Assembly (NCBI GenBank): GCA_031275395.1
Contig: JAISOU010000024.1
Location: forward strand, 1 to 27,588
From: Helicobacteraceae bacterium
Lineage (GTDB): Bacteria; Campylobacterota; Campylobacteria; Campylobacterales; SZUA-545
Reading direction: 5' to 3'
DNA length: 27,588 nucleotides
Under the pieces are notes generated by a model that was not told the origin of the DNA, searched no databases, and saw only the letters and a list, made by a program, of their open reading frames with translations. This document shows, in pieces, positions 7,017-15,809 of this stretch. The first letter of the stretch is position 1. Each line of letters opens with the position of its first letter. Position numbers and translations under genes: made by a program.

Positions 7017-7131
7017 AAATAACGAATAGAGCGGATAGGATTTTCCTATCCGCTATGCGATTTGACTACTCTTGCCAATGTTGTTTTATTTGCGGCGATC
7101 TTTACTAAGGTTCGACTGTCTGCCAATATAA
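7017..7131 (-). repeat. Copy 1 of a dispersed 3'-end repeat
   Basis: This block is shared in the same orientation with 27424-27588. Conserved pieces are a 23-base segment leading into the hairpin at 7031-7053, the CTACTCTTGCCAAT block, the TTGCGGCGATCTTTACTA block and the last codons of the surface-protein gene (CGACTGTCTGCCAATATAA on the plus strand). The second copy is about 50 bases longer through inserted material. Conservation beyond the stop codon shows that the gene end and its downstream region were duplicated together. Confidence 0.75.
7031..7053 (-). terminator. Perfect 9-bp hairpin, possible terminator between converging genes
   Basis: GCGGATAGG, a five-base loop, then CCTATCCGC: a perfect stem. 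The same stem with a different loop recurs at 27438-27460, downstream of the paralogous gene end. Neither strand has a U-tract after it, so it is not a textbook intrinsic terminator. It may instead act as an RNA 3'-end stabiliser or as part of the repeat. Confidence 0.45.
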
Positions 7132-8722
7132 CGTAGGATAAGGATAACCGCCAAAAGCGCCCCAAACCCAAGGATTTGCGTCGTTGCCTTCATCAAACAA
7201 CCAACCTAAATCGCTCTCATAAGTCGATTGCGATTTAAGATCGTTATCGTCTTTGTCTGTTCCGTGATAACTAGGAGCGCCCGCGTCTGAAAAATCGCTT
7301 AGATTTGTAGTCATAGTATCTAGCGCGAAATTGTTTTGAACGTCGCCGCTGTATATAAATCCGACTATACGATTTACGTTCATCGATCCGCTAACCTGTG
7401 GATTGATCGCGGCGTTGTTTTGGATTGTAGAATTACTAGTAACATACCCCGCAATACCGCCGACATAATTGTATGTTCCGTTAACGTTTCCCGTAGAGTA
7501 GCTATTGGTTATGGAGGATGAGCCAGAAGCATACCCCGCAATACCGCCGACATATCCGCTTCCGCTAACGCTTCCCGTAGAGTAGCTATTGGTTGTGGAG
7601 GAGTTGTAGGCAACAGCTCCCGCAATAGCGCCGACGTGGTGTTGTCCCTGAACTCCGCCTTTGCTATTATTGATCCCTACGCCAAGATTTCTAATCTTTG
7701 CGCCGTCGATATATCCGAAAAGACCGATGAAATTGATTGATGATCTATTGATCTATAGATTGGTTATCTTATATCCGTTTCCGTTAAAGATGCCTGTAAA
7801 ATGATCGATCGGATTCCAACCTTCCGTACTATTTAATGTTTTGCTTGTAAGCGCAATATCGTTAAACATAATAAAACTACGGTTTTCATCCAAAAGGTTA
7901 TGAGCGTCATTTAGATCGGTTTCCGTCCGTATCTCATAAACCTTTGGAATGACGTAGAAATTAACGTGTCGCGTCTAAGTTGTGGCTTGTCGTAGGTTCG
8001 AGGTCGTTTGCCTTATACCACGAAACCGAATTATTATGATCTAAAGGATTAAACGGATCTTCCACGATCAACTTTGTTTCAACAAAGTCAAGATCGGCGT
8101 TATAGAAGCTCACGTTATAACGAGGGGTATTTGTAGCGTTAACCGTAACAACCGCTATATCGCTAGTAACGCTTGCCGTCGGGTTTCCATTTACGCTGCT
8201 GTTTGTATTGGTAACGATAGCGTAATAGTAAAACTCTCCGAGAGCGTTTGTAGGAGGAGTAAAGGTATTGTCTGTCTCGTCGTCTATTTGCGTTGCGCTT
8301 TCCGTATTATTCTCGGTATTTTTATACCATTGATAAGAAAGAGTTCCTCCGTCGCTTACGCTTGCCTTTACGATAAGAGTTTGCGCAGAATTGTTTAGAT
8401 TATAATTTGCGCTTGTCGGTTGCGTAGTAATAACGGGCGTTTGCGCGTTGATAATAGTAGTATCGTCTCCGCCTCCTCCTCCGTCGCTAGTACCGCAACC
8501 CGTAAAGGACAAAGCAAACGCCGCGATCGCCGAAGCGATTAGGGTTTTTGAAAAGGAAGGTTTTATGATTGGGGATTTGAACGCTTTTGCGATCAGGTTT
8601 GCGGTAGCGCTTTTTACGCCTCTTACGATCGCGCCTTTTACGATCGTCGTTATTTGAAAGAGGTTAAGCGAAGCGCCCTCTCTCTCGATAGAGAAAGATT
8701 CGTTTATGGTTTGAGATACCAC
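7105..8722 (-). pseudogene. Broken surface lipoprotein with Ig-like, InlB-type and GLUG repeats
   Basis: One gene in three pieces. The start is GTG at 8722, set by AAAGGAG five bases upstream. The first 253 codons encode a long N-terminal extension, a hydrophobic signal segment (about residues 59-74) ending in the lipobox-like LSFTGC, a Gly-rich linker, an Ig-like domain (QPTSANY...LSYQWYKN) and an InlB B-repeat-like unit (YNVSFYNADLDFVETK...WYKAND). A one-base insertion near 7966 then forces a TAA at 7961-7963. In the next frame the protein continues (VNFYVIPKVYEI, FTGIFNGNGYKITNL) until an in-frame TAG at 7753-7755. It then reads on through at least three GLUG repeats (VGGIAGY...NSYSTGNV) to a C-terminus ending GGYPYPTLYWQTVEP. 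Repaired length would be about 538 residues. GLUG proteins are usually surface adhesins. Sequencing error is possible, but two independent lesions favour a decayed gene. Confidence 0.8.
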
Positions 8723-8903
8723 AGGAACTCCTTTGGAATGGGATTTATCAAAGCTAACTTTTACAAGTCGCTTGAGCGCGATCGTTGTAGCGCGACAACC
8801 TTAAAATCCGCTGGATTTTGAGAAGTTTTTATGAAAGTTTGAGGGTTTTGGGGTTTATCAAGAGATTTTAACGTTTCTTGATGTTTTCGCTCCTTCTTTG
8901 ATT

Positions 8904-8970
8904 ATTCCAGCGTAGCGCCTACGATCGCGCCTTGCGCCACTCCGTTTCTCGGCGGGCGCTACGCGGGAAT
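8904..8970. repeat. Large imperfect palindrome, REP/MITE-like
   Basis: Arms 8904-8919 (ATTCCAGCGTAGCGCC) and 8955-8970 form a 16-bp stem with one A-G mismatch and a 35-base loop. The loop and right arm contain the 22-base inverted-repeat arm at 8941-8962. The GC-rich stem, intergenic location and related fragments elsewhere resemble short palindromic bacterial repeats. It could also terminate lpxD transcription, though no U-tract is present. Confidence 0.55.
8941..8962 (-). repeat. Right arm of the 22-base inverted repeat
   Basis: Partner of 6991-7012 (21 of 22 bases match in inverted orientation). It lies within the palindrome at 8904-8970, upstream of the pseudogene start. No clear target-site duplication is seen outside the two arms. 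Confidence 0.6.
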
Positions 8971-9039
8971 GGCGGGATCGGGCGCGAGGGCTTTAAGTAA
9001 CAATCAAATATTTATTGAATGAGTCGCTCGCGCGCTAAT

Positions 9040-10011
9040 CTACGTCGTTGGCGTTAGTCTTTTTTTTCGTAGGATTTTGGCTAATCGAACTTGTTGTCTA
9101 AGCCATTCGCCGTGTTCGATCGCGGGAAAGCCCGCATAAGTGCCGCTTTTTTTAATACTTTTTGTTACGCCGCTTTTTGCCGCGATCGTAACGAAAGGCG
9201 CGATTTCAATATGCCCGTTAAAGCCGGAATGTCCGCCTACGACAAGATTGCGCCCCGTTTTTACGCTACCCGCAAAGACGACGTGAGCGGTAATTAGCGA
9301 GTGTTCGCCGATTTCGCAATTATGCGCGATATGCACAAAGTTATCGAGTTTTGCCCCGCGCTTAACGACGGTTTCGCCCAAAACGGCGCGATCAACCGCG
9401 CTGTTAGCGCCTATCTCCACGTCGTCTTCGATCGTCGCTCGTCCAAGATGGCGGATTTTGATATGTTCGCCCGTTTTGCTCGTGGCGTAACCAAAACCGT
9501 CGCTTCCAATCACCGTTCCCGCGTGAATACGGACGCGATCGCCGATTTTCGTTCGGTTGTAGATTACGACGTTTGGAAAAAGCGTTACGTTATCGCCGAT
9601 CGTTACGTCGTCGCCGATCGATACGCCCGCCATAATCAGGCAGTTAGAACCGATTTTTGTATCTTTTCCAATCCGCGCCAGATCGCTAATATCGCAACCT
9701 CTGCCGATTTGAGCTTTTTTGCCATCGGTTTTGACGAGTGGCTGAGCGAAATAAGCCGTAGCTTTCGCAAAGGCTAAACGCGGATCCGCGCAAACGATAG
9801 CGACCGAGCTTTTCGGCGCGATCGCCTTATGTTCGGCGCGTAGAAAAACGACCGCCGCGTTAGTTTGCGGCAGGTCTTTTAGGTATTTGTCGGAGGTTAA
9901 AAAAACCGCGTCGTCTTTACTAGCTAACTCTGGCGTATTTATGCGTTTGATCTCGCGATCTTCGGCTTCTAAAGTCAAACCCAAAGCTTGCGCCAATCGA
10001 GAGAGTTCCAT
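9040..10011 (-). CDS. lpxD: UDP-3-O-acylglucosamine N-acyltransferase LpxD
   Basis: Third step of lipid A synthesis: N-acylation of UDP-3-O-acyl-glucosamine using acyl-ACP, in the cytoplasm. Seen: 323 residues. The N-terminal uridine-binding domain (about 1-100) is followed by a left-handed beta-helix of hexapeptide repeats ([20 protein letters not shown]...) from about 101 to 295, and a C-terminal helix. The general-base His is His230 in [13 protein letters not shown] (about 169-176) matches the family. The ribosome binding site AAAGGA sits before the ATG. It is the last gene of ilvB-ilvH-lpxD, 14 bases after ilvH. The same order is known from Campylobacter. Confidence 0.96.
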   Translation of the reverse strand: MELSRLAQALGLTLEAEDREIKRINTPELASKDDAVFLTSDKYLKDLPQTNAAVVFLRAEHKAIAPKSSVAIVCADPRLAFAKATAYFAQPLVKTDGKKAQIGRGCDISDLARIGKDTKIGSNCLIMAGVSIGDDVTIGDNVTLFPNVVIYNRTKIGDRVRIHAGTVIGSDGFGYATSKTGEHIKIRHLGRATIEDDVEIGANSAVDRAVLGETVVKRGAKLDNFVHIAHNCEIGEHSLITAHVVFAGSVKTGRNLVVGGHSGFNGHIEIAPFVTIAAKSGVTKSIKKSGTYAGFPAIEHGEWLRQQVRLAKILRKKRLTPTT

Positions 10012-10025
10012 TTTTTTCCTTTTAT

Positions 10026-10502
10026 TTAGCGTTCCATAGCCACTACGCCGCTTCGGACAACCTCTTTCGGGTTGTATTTTCTAACGGCTTTTAAGAAGTT
10101 AGTAACGCGGTTTGGTTCGTCGGCGACCATTGCCACGATAAAATCGTCGCCTACGTTTGCGATCTTACCATTATATGCGCGACATAGCGCGTCAATATCG
10201 CTAAGAGATTCGGCGATCGGAAACTTTGCCAACGCCATCTCTTTTTCGATCGTCTTTTCCGCTTCGTGATCAATAACCTTCAAAACGGGGATCAACTTAT
10301 GCAGTTGCTTAACGATCTGCTCTAAAACCCTCGAGCTTCCAATCGTAACGATACTGATATGCGAATATTCGCTGTTTGGTATCGGCGCGACGGTTAAACT
10401 TTCTATATTGTAGCCGCGTCCGGCAAATAATCCGCTAATTCTCGATAAAACGCCGTGTTCGTTCAAAACGACGACGGAGATTACCCTTCTTTCGGTTTGC
10501 AT
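10026..10502 (-). CDS. ilvH: Acetolactate synthase small (regulatory) subunit
   Basis: Regulatory subunit of acetohydroxyacid synthase, giving valine feedback control and full activity to the large subunit. Seen: 158 residues. An N-terminal ACT domain ([32 protein letters not shown] at about 7-38, an almost canonical valine-binding stretch) is followed by a C-terminal second ACT-like domain. AAGGAG lies 7 bases before the ATG and overlaps the ilvB stop region; the two genes are four bases apart, so translation is probably coupled for subunit balance. Confidence 0.96.
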   Translation of the reverse strand: MQTERRVISVVVLNEHGVLSRISGLFAGRGYNIESLTVAPIPNSEYSHISIVTIGSSRVLEQIVKQLHKLIPVLKVIDHEAEKTIEKEMALAKFPIAESLSDIDALCRAYNGKIANVGDDFIVAMVADEPNRVTNFLKAVRKYNPKEVVRSGVVAMER

Positions 10503-10506
10503 CGGG

Positions 10507-12198
10507 TTACTCCTTATAATCCAAAATCATATTGTAAAGAGCGCCGCCGGTCGGAACGATTGGCAACACGCTTTCGTTACGGTCGATCGCAACGTCTAAA
10601 ATCGCGGGTTTTTTACTTTTGATCGCCGCTTTTAACGCGTCCAAAAACTCCTCTTTTTTCGTAACCCGCGCCCCAAAAGCCCCAAACGCCTCCGCGAGTT
10701 TTACAAAGTCGGGCTGCGCGCTAAGATCGACGTGCGAAAGACGGTTTTCATAAAAGAAGGTCTGCCATTGGCGCACCATACCCAGATAGTTGTTATTTAA
10801 CAGGATATTGATCGGCGCGATACGGTTTGCCGAAGCGGTTATCAACTCTTGAACGTTCATCAAAAACGATCCGTCGCCGGTGAAGTTGATCACGACCTTA
10901 TCGGGGTTGGCTTTTTTCGCTCCGATCGCCGCCGGAAATCCGTATCCCATCGTGCCAAGCCCGCCGCTTGTGATCCATTTGAACGCGCCGTCGAACGGAT
11001 AAAACTGCGCCGCCCACATCTGATGTTGCCCAACGTCCGTCGTAATAATCGCGTCCGAACCCAAAAGTTTGCCGACCTCCTCCACAACCCATTGCGGCTT
11101 GATCGCCTCGCTCTCGCTATCGTATTTTAGCGGGTGGATCGCGTTGTAATTCGCAAGCCGCGAGCGCCATTCGTTTAAGCGATCTTTGTCGAAGCCGCTT
11201 GCGATCTGCGCGTTGAGATCGTCCAAAACAACCTTCAGATCGCCCACAATCGGATAGTCCGCATTAACGATCTTGCCTATGCTGGAGGGATCGACGTCGA
11301 TATGAATAATTTTGGCGTGTTTGGCAAACTCGCTAAGCCGCCCCGTAACGCGATCGTCGAACCTCGCTCCAAGCGCGATCAGCAGATCGGATTCGCTCAT
11401 AGCCATATTCGCCGCGTAAGAACCGTGCATACCGACCATACCCAGAAGGTTGGCGTGGTTATGCGGCAGAGTTCCTCGCGCCATCAGCGTTTCTACAAGC
11501 GGAATACCCGTTATCTCGACGAGTTTGCGCGTCTGCGCGATCGCGTTGGAAAGCATGACGCCGCCGCCCGCGTAAAGAACGGGTTGCCGCGCCTCCCTGA
11601 TCGCCTGCGCCGCTTTTTGAATCTGGCGCGGATTGCCTTTTGTCGTAGGCTTATAGGTTTTCATAGATATTTCGTTCGGGTAGTTAAACGCGCCGATTTC
11701 GGCGGTTATATCCTTTGGAATATCGATATGAACGGGGCCGGGTCTGCCGCTTATGGCGATATAAAAAGCCTCTTTTAATATGCGGGGCAACTCCTCTACG
11801 CTTTTGACTAAAAAGTTATGTTTTGTGCAAGGTCTGCTTATCCCGACCGCGTCGATCTCCTGAAAAGCGTCCGTCCCGATTAAGCCCGCTGAAACCTGCC
11901 CGCTAACGACGACGATCGGAATAGAATCGGCGTGCGCCGTCGCGATTCCCGTTACCGTGTTCGTAAAGCCCGGGCCGCTCGTTACGATCGCCGTGCCGAC
12001 TTTGCCGCTTGCGCGCGCGTAACCGTCCGCCGCGTGAATGGCGGCTTGTTCGTGGCGAGTCAAAATATGCTCGAAATATTTTTGCTTATATAACTCGTCG
12101 TAGATATTTAGCGCCGCGCCGCCGGGATAGCCGAAAACCACTTCGACCCCTTCGGCGCGAAACGCCTCTACAATCATTTGCGATCCGTTTAATTCCAT
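10507..12198 (-). CDS. ilvB: Acetolactate synthase large (catalytic) subunit
   Basis: Thiamine-diphosphate enzyme that condenses pyruvate to acetolactate (or with 2-oxobutyrate to acetohydroxybutyrate), the first common step of branched-chain amino acid synthesis. Seen: 563 residues. [15 protein letters not shown] is at the N-terminus. The catalytic Glu is in [16 protein letters not shown] (about 48-63), [21 protein letters not shown] follows, and the ThDP-binding motif is [12 protein letters not shown]...[14 protein letters not shown] (about 445-485). The ribosome binding site AAGGAT is 5 bases upstream, and a TATAAT box lies just beyond. It is the first gene of the ilvB-ilvH-lpxD operon. 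It is called ilvI in some Campylobacter annotations. Confidence 0.97.
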   Translation of the reverse strand: MELNGSQMIVEAFRAEGVEVVFGYPGGAALNIYDELYKQKYFEHILTRHEQAAIHAADGYARASGKVGTAIVTSGPGFTNTVTGIATAHADSIPIVVVSGQVSAGLIGTDAFQEIDAVGISRPCTKHNFLVKSVEELPRILKEAFYIAISGRPGPVHIDIPKDITAEIGAFNYPNEISMKTYKPTTKGNPRQIQKAAQAIREARQPVLYAGGGVMLSNAIAQTRKLVEITGIPLVETLMARGTLPHNHANLLGMVGMHGSYAANMAMSESDLLIALGARFDDRVTGRLSEFAKHAKIIHIDVDPSSIGKIVNADYPIVGDLKVVLDDLNAQIASGFDKDRLNEWRSRLANYNAIHPLKYDSESEAIKPQWVVEEVGKLLGSDAIITTDVGQHQMWAAQFYPFDGAFKWITSGGLGTMGYGFPAAIGAKKANPDKVVINFTGDGSFLMNVQELITASANRIAPINILLNNNYLGMVRQWQTFFYENRLSHVDLSAQPDFVKLAEAFGAFGARVTKKEEFLDALKAAIKSKKPAILDVAIDRNESVLPIVPTGGALYNMILDYKE

Positions 12199-12225
12199 AC
12201 GCTATCCTTGAGAATAAAATCGCAG

Positions 12226-12231
12226 ATTATA
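12226..12231 (-). promoter_or_regulatory. ilvB: -10 box of the ilvB-ilvH-lpxD operon
   Basis: Perfect TATAAT on the minus strand. The predicted start near 12219 leaves a leader of about 20 bases carrying AAGGAT before the ilvB ATG. No room exists for a leader-peptide attenuator. No clear -35, as usual for the phylum. Confidence 0.5.
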
Positions 12232-12325
12232 TCCCAAGCCCCCTTGCCGCCCTATTTTGTTCGCCGAGAGAAGCGAAAACGACGTATTTGCGCGGTCGAT
12301 GCGGTTAGCCTAAAATTAAGCCCGC

Positions 12326-12331
12326 TATAAT
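12326..12331 (+). promoter_or_regulatory. -10 box upstream of a small plus-strand frame
   Basis: Perfect TATAAT about 30 bases before the ATG at 12362, with an AAGG eight bases before that ATG. This spacing suggests that a real gene once started here. Confidence 0.35.
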
Positions 12332-12361
12332 GACGATATAAACCGTCGGCAAGGCAAAAAA

Positions 12362-12528
12362 ATGAACAATATATTTTTCGTATATTCATACGACGATCTA
12401 AAAAAAGCCTATGAATTGCGCCAAACCTTATTCAGCAAATCGCCAACGATATTAAAAAGCGAGAGCTAAAGCAATACGCCGACGAAGCCCTAGCCCAAAT
12501 ACCGATCTTCTTTGCGGCGGGCGATTGA
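12362..12528 (+). pseudogene. Possible remnant of a small gene
   Basis: An ATG with promoter and AAGG opens a 35-codon frame (MNNIFFVYSYDDLKKAYELRQ...) that ends at 12469. From about 12415 a different frame reads LIQQIANDIKKRELKQYADEALAQIPIFFAAGD and stops at 12528. The two halves together look like one small protein of about 55 residues split by a single frameshift. The family is not recognised. It could equally be an intact 35-residue peptide followed by chance open sequence. It converges on the GH57 branching-enzyme gene, whose stop codon is only 17 bases away. Confidence 0.3.
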
Positions 12529-12544
12529 AATAAACCTTATACTT

Positions 12545-14119
12545 CTAAGCCCAAACGGTAAAATGGACGCCTTGAAAGATTGAATCTTTTGTTTCCAGAT
12601 CGCTTAAAAACTCCTCGTCGATCGCGGAGTCGATCATGGCGCTTAATTTCAAAAAGTTTGAAATGTGCGTTTTGGTGCGTTTTTCGGCGTATTCCACAGC
12701 CGTGCCGGCCGTGATTAAAAAAGCCCAATCGCTCGCTTGCGCAAGCAGTAATTCGCGGTTCATCTGATCTAATAGACGAGCGATTAGCGGGCTTGTTTCG
12801 CCCTCGAAGCGCCGCGCAAGATTTTGCATTAAATCGGCCATATTGTGCAAGTGGCGATAAATCCAGTCGTTTTGCGGATTGATCCACACGTCGAAATAGC
12901 CGTCTTTGCCCCAACTCGACGGACTGGGGTGGATCATCTGATTGGTCGGATAAATATTGAGATACTCTCTAGGCGTGATTGGCTCTATATCGTCGTTCGC
13001 CTCGATCGTTTTGAATAGATGATAGATAAAATCAGGACCCTCGAACCACCAATGCCCGAATAGCTCCGCGTCGTAAGGCGAAACGATAATCGGCGGGCGA
13101 TCCATAAACGAAGAGAGATGCTCGATCTGCTTTACGCGATTGAAATGGAAGTTTTCGGCGTGTTCTTTTGCTTTAGCGGAGGCGTTTTGCGGGTTATAGA
13201 CCTCCTTATAATCTCCTCCGCCCGTAATGCGATGGTATTTTAATCCCGTAAAAACGCGCGTTCCGTCGGGACAGATATAGGGCTTGATATATTCGTGATC
13301 GAGATCGTAACCTATGTCGCGGTAAAAATCTCGGTAATTTGGATCGCCCGGGTAGCCGCTTATACTGCTCCACACTTGGCGGGAGCTTTCGGGATCACGC
13401 CCGAACGCAGCCACGCCGTTTGGCGTAAAGACGGGCGCGTAAAGTCCAAAACGCGGGGTCGGTCGCCCGTAGATTAACCCGTGCGACTCCAAAAAGAAAA
13501 ACTCGATTTGCTCTTCGGCGAGAAGTTTATCTACTCCTTCGTAATAGGCGCATTCGGGTAGCCATATCCCCTTTGGTCTAACGCCGAAATGTTTTTCGTG
13601 CGTAGCGACGGCGACGCGAATCTGAACGCGCACGGCTTGCTCGTTGACGCTTAAGAGAGGCAAAAATCCGTGAGTCGCGCCGCAGGTAATAATCTCTATC
13701 ATTCCGGCTTTCATAAAGCGTCTATAGCCGTTTAATACCGATCCGCCCAGATCGTTCGTCAGAAAATCGCGAATCGTTTCCAAGCGGTTGAGATAAAATA
13801 GCGAAACCTCTTTATAAATGGGATCGTTTTCAAGTCTTTTGCTCTCTTTATGGCTTAACTCGATCAGTCGGTCTAAATGCGCGTAAAACTTATCCTGCAA
13901 ACGAAAATCGGCGAGCATTTCGCACAAAGTCGGCGTTAACGATATGGTGATTCTGGTTTTTATCCCTTCGTTTCTTAAACGTTCAAGATTGATCAAAAGC
14001 GGCAGATAGCTCTCTATAATTGCCTCGAATAGCCAATGTTCCTCTAAAAAATATTCGTGTTCAGGGTGTTTTACAAACGGCAGATGCGAGTGAAGCGCCA
14101 GCGAAAAATAACCTTTCAT
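12545..14119 (-). CDS. GH57 1,4-alpha-glucan branching enzyme
   Basis: Family 57 branching enzymes cut an alpha-1,4 glucan and reattach the piece as an alpha-1,6 branch, replacing GlgB. Seen: 524 residues, the length of the TK1436/TTHA1902 type. Motif 1 HSHLP is at 10-14. The catalytic nucleophile is Glu189 in WLPECAY, and the general acid is Asp350 in SPYDAELFGHWWFEG, close to the E183/D354 pair known for TK1436. The Trp-rich C-terminal helical domain (about 400-524, with SSWGKDGYFDVWINPQNDWIYRHLH) is typical of this subgroup. The ATG directly follows the TAA of the DUF4912 gene, whose last codons contain the AAGGAAGG ribosome binding site. Last gene of the eight-gene glucan operon. GH13-type GlgB is absent from the window. 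Confidence 0.9.
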   Translation of the reverse strand: MKGYFSLALHSHLPFVKHPEHEYFLEEHWLFEAIIESYLPLLINLERLRNEGIKTRITISLTPTLCEMLADFRLQDKFYAHLDRLIELSHKESKRLENDPIYKEVSLFYLNRLETIRDFLTNDLGGSVLNGYRRFMKAGMIEIITCGATHGFLPLLSVNEQAVRVQIRVAVATHEKHFGVRPKGIWLPECAYYEGVDKLLAEEQIEFFFLESHGLIYGRPTPRFGLYAPVFTPNGVAAFGRDPESSRQVWSSISGYPGDPNYRDFYRDIGYDLDHEYIKPYICPDGTRVFTGLKYHRITGGGDYKEVYNPQNASAKAKEHAENFHFNRVKQIEHLSSFMDRPPIIVSPYDAELFGHWWFEGPDFIYHLFKTIEANDDIEPITPREYLNIYPTNQMIHPSPSSWGKDGYFDVWINPQNDWIYRHLHNMADLMQNLARRFEGETSPLIARLLDQMNRELLLAQASDWAFLITAGTAVEYAEKRTKTHISNFLKLSAMIDSAIDEEFLSDLETKDSIFQGVHFTVWA

Positions 14120-14779
14120 TTAACCTTCCTTTTTAGGCGAGCGCCAACTCGACAACGTTTCGCTTGAATTAAGGCTAGACGGAAGATTCATAGCCATATC
14201 GCCAATTCGCGCTTTAAGACGCTCTTCTCGCACGACAATATCCAAGCTAGACGGATTGGTCAGCGCCTCTGGCGCCGTATCGCTTTCGCGGGATTCTAGC
14301 TTTTGCCGCGTTCCGTCTTTGGTCATCCATATCTCCCAAGGGCTAGAATGCGTTCCGTTAGAAGGGGTCGTTATGCGATTAGAGGTGAGCAGTTTATATT
14401 CGCTGTCCGCGTCGGCGACAAACATCTCCGCTTCCATCTCAAGCATATTGGGCGTATGATAGGCGTAATAGTTACCTTTGGGCGAATGACTATAAACGCT
14501 TTCTACCTCTTGACGCCTGCCGTTAACGATATAGTATAGACGAAAGATCAGGCAAATATCCTTTTCGCGATTTACTATTTTGCGCTCCAACGTTTCATCG
14601 GCGATCTCCCAGTAAAAGTGTTGCGTAGCGTTATTGACGGGCAATAAAATAAGTTTATTTTCGTCGTAGCGCTCGGCTATATCGATTATATCGTTCTTTT
14701 TTGGCGCGCCGCCTTGATCGCCGCCGCTTGAAACCGCGTCTTGATCGACTCTTATTAGCGGGTTGTCTTGCTCGCTCAT
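14120..14779 (-). CDS. DUF4912 domain protein in the glucan operon
   Basis: 219 residues. Residues about 38-165 look like the DUF4912 fold: KLILLPVNNATQHFYWEIADETLE, then FRLYYIVNG, YAYHTPNMLEMEAEMFVADADSEYKLLTSNRITTPSNG and SPWEIWM. These beta-rich modules recur beside GH57 enzymes and may bind glucan or an aromatic sugar face; that function is inference. The N-terminal 35 residues and the Ser-rich C-terminus are probably disordered, and there is no signal peptide, so the protein is cytoplasmic. AAAGGA precedes the ATG by six bases. It sits 13 bases after galT and abuts the branching-enzyme gene, which suggests it works with that enzyme on the polymer. Confidence 0.75.
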   Translation of the reverse strand: MSEQDNPLIRVDQDAVSSGGDQGGAPKKNDIIDIAERYDENKLILLPVNNATQHFYWEIADETLERKIVNREKDICLIFRLYYIVNGRRQEVESVYSHSPKGNYYAYHTPNMLEMEAEMFVADADSEYKLLTSNRITTPSNGTHSSPWEIWMTKDGTRQKLESRESDTAPEALTNPSSLDIVVREERLKARIGDMAMNLPSSLNSSETLSSWRSPKKEG

Positions 14780-14792
14780 TGGTTGTCCTTTC

Positions 14793-15809
14793 TTAAATGT
14801 TTATATCTTTCAAATACGCCGAATAGGTTTCCGGCGGTATCGGATTGACATAACAGCCGCTACTAAGCTCAAAGCCGCTCAACGCTCTCGTTCTTGGCAG
14901 AAGCTCTATATGCCAATGGAAGAAACGATCGATATGGTGAAAATAATCCGCTTGGCGATGGTTGCGCTTTGGCGGATCGGTGAAAAGTAAAAGGTTTATA
15001 TCGGGACTTTCCAGCGCGACTCCAAGCCTGCTAGCGCACCATTCCAACATCTCGCCCAGATCGTTTAGCGCGTCTTTGGTCAGCTGCGTAAAGGCGCTGT
15101 TATGCACGATCGGCGCGATCCACGTTTCAAACTCGTAGCGCGGCGCGTAGGGGGCGAACGCGACAAAGTATCGGTTGCGCGTCAATACGCGAACCTTTTC
15201 GTCCTCCTCGCTTGCGATCTGATCGCATAATAAACATCTGCCCGTTCGCAGGTAGTGATCGCGCGAAGTTTCGATCTGTTTGGCAAGTCGCGGCGCGATA
15301 AACGGTAGCGCGACGATCTGCGAATGGCTGTGCGCGATCGCGTTGCCCGCCTTTAATCCCTGATTTTTAAACGCCGTTACGGACGAGATTCGCTGATCCT
15401 GATAAAGCGCCGCGAAGCGATCGCGGAAGGTTTGCATAAGATCGCGAAACTCTTCCGCTTTGAAAAGGCAAAAATGTTTATTTGGCTTTTGTTGGTCGAT
15501 GACCATTTCGTGCGCGCCAAAACCGCCGATCGCCGAATATACGCCGCTCATCGAATAGACCGGCGGCGTTTCTAGCGCCAGAAGCGGAAACTTATTAGGA
15601 AATACCCTCGTCTTCCAGCTCGCCGCGATCGACGGACTTTCGCGGATCGCGTAGATTTCGGGCGGCGTTTTGGTTTCGCTTCCTGTCAAAAACGGGTCGT
15701 TTAATTCCGATTGCGGCGCGGCGGTCTGTTCGTTTGCGGGTCTGCGGGCGCGGTTGGACGCGATAACCACCCATTCGTCGTAAAGCGGCTGATAGCGAAA
15801 TTCGTTCAT
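14793..15809 (-). CDS. GalT-like hexose-1-phosphate nucleotidylyltransferase
   Basis: HIT-superfamily GalT fold: moves a nucleotidyl group between a sugar nucleotide and a hexose-1-phosphate through a histidine adduct. Seen: 338 residues. The active site HSHSQ is at 160-164 (nucleophile His162), and a C-terminal half contains HHIDRFFHWHIELLPR. The spot where GalT proteins usually have the zinc pair CPFCpGnE..TPPE reads DPFLTGSETKTPPE (39-52), so both cysteines are lost; a CLLC pair remains at 192-195. GAGGAA precedes the ATG, and the start overlaps the upstream GH57 stop by four bases. No galK, galE or galM is nearby. Within a glucan operon it may interconvert NDP-glucose and glucose-1-phosphate, like the plant GalT-like ADP-glucose phosphorylase At5g18200. 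Substrate unproven. Confidence 0.85.
   Translation of the reverse strand: MNEFRYQPLYDEWVVIASNRARRPANEQTAAPQSELNDPFLTGSETKTPPEIYAIRESPSIAASWKTRVFPNKFPLLALETPPVYSMSGVYSAIGGFGAHEMVIDQQKPNKHFCLFKAEEFRDLMQTFRDRFAALYQDQRISSVTAFKNQGLKAGNAIAHSHSQIVALPFIAPRLAKQIETSRDHYLRTGRCLLCDQIASEEDEKVRVLTRNRYFVAFAPYAPRYEFETWIAPIVHNSAFTQLTKDALNDLGEMLEWCASRLGVALESPDINLLLFTDPPKRNHRQADYFHHIDRFFHWHIELLPRTRALSGFELSSGCYVNPIPPETYSAYLKDINI

Larger units (their letters stand above)
8723..9039. other. Intergenic region between lpxD and the GLUG pseudogene
   Basis: No credible gene. It contains an inverted repeat ATCAAGA...TCTTGAT (8857-8863/8876-8882), a small hairpin AAAATCC-GCT-GGATTTT (8803-8819), the large imperfect hairpin at 8904-8970 and the right arm of the 22-base inverted repeat. 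The pseudogene's promoter must lie here on the minus strand (a GATAAA-like box sits near 8744-8750), but the match is weak. Confidence 0.6.
12199..12544. other. Intergenic region with two promoters and a small broken reading frame
   Basis: Between the divergent start of ilvB and the 3' end of the glucan operon. It holds the ilvB promoter (12226-12231, minus), a TATAAT on the plus strand (12326-12331) and the short disrupted coding stretch at 12362-12528. A fragment near 12253 (GCCGAGAGAAGCGAAAAC) resembles the dispersed repeat seen at 6991-7020. No RNA gene recognised. Confidence 0.6.

Noticed and set aside
9091-9777. Long open frames on the plus strand opposite lpxD
   Set aside because: They are antisense shadows of the hexapeptide repeats; the minus-strand LpxD is complete and convincing.
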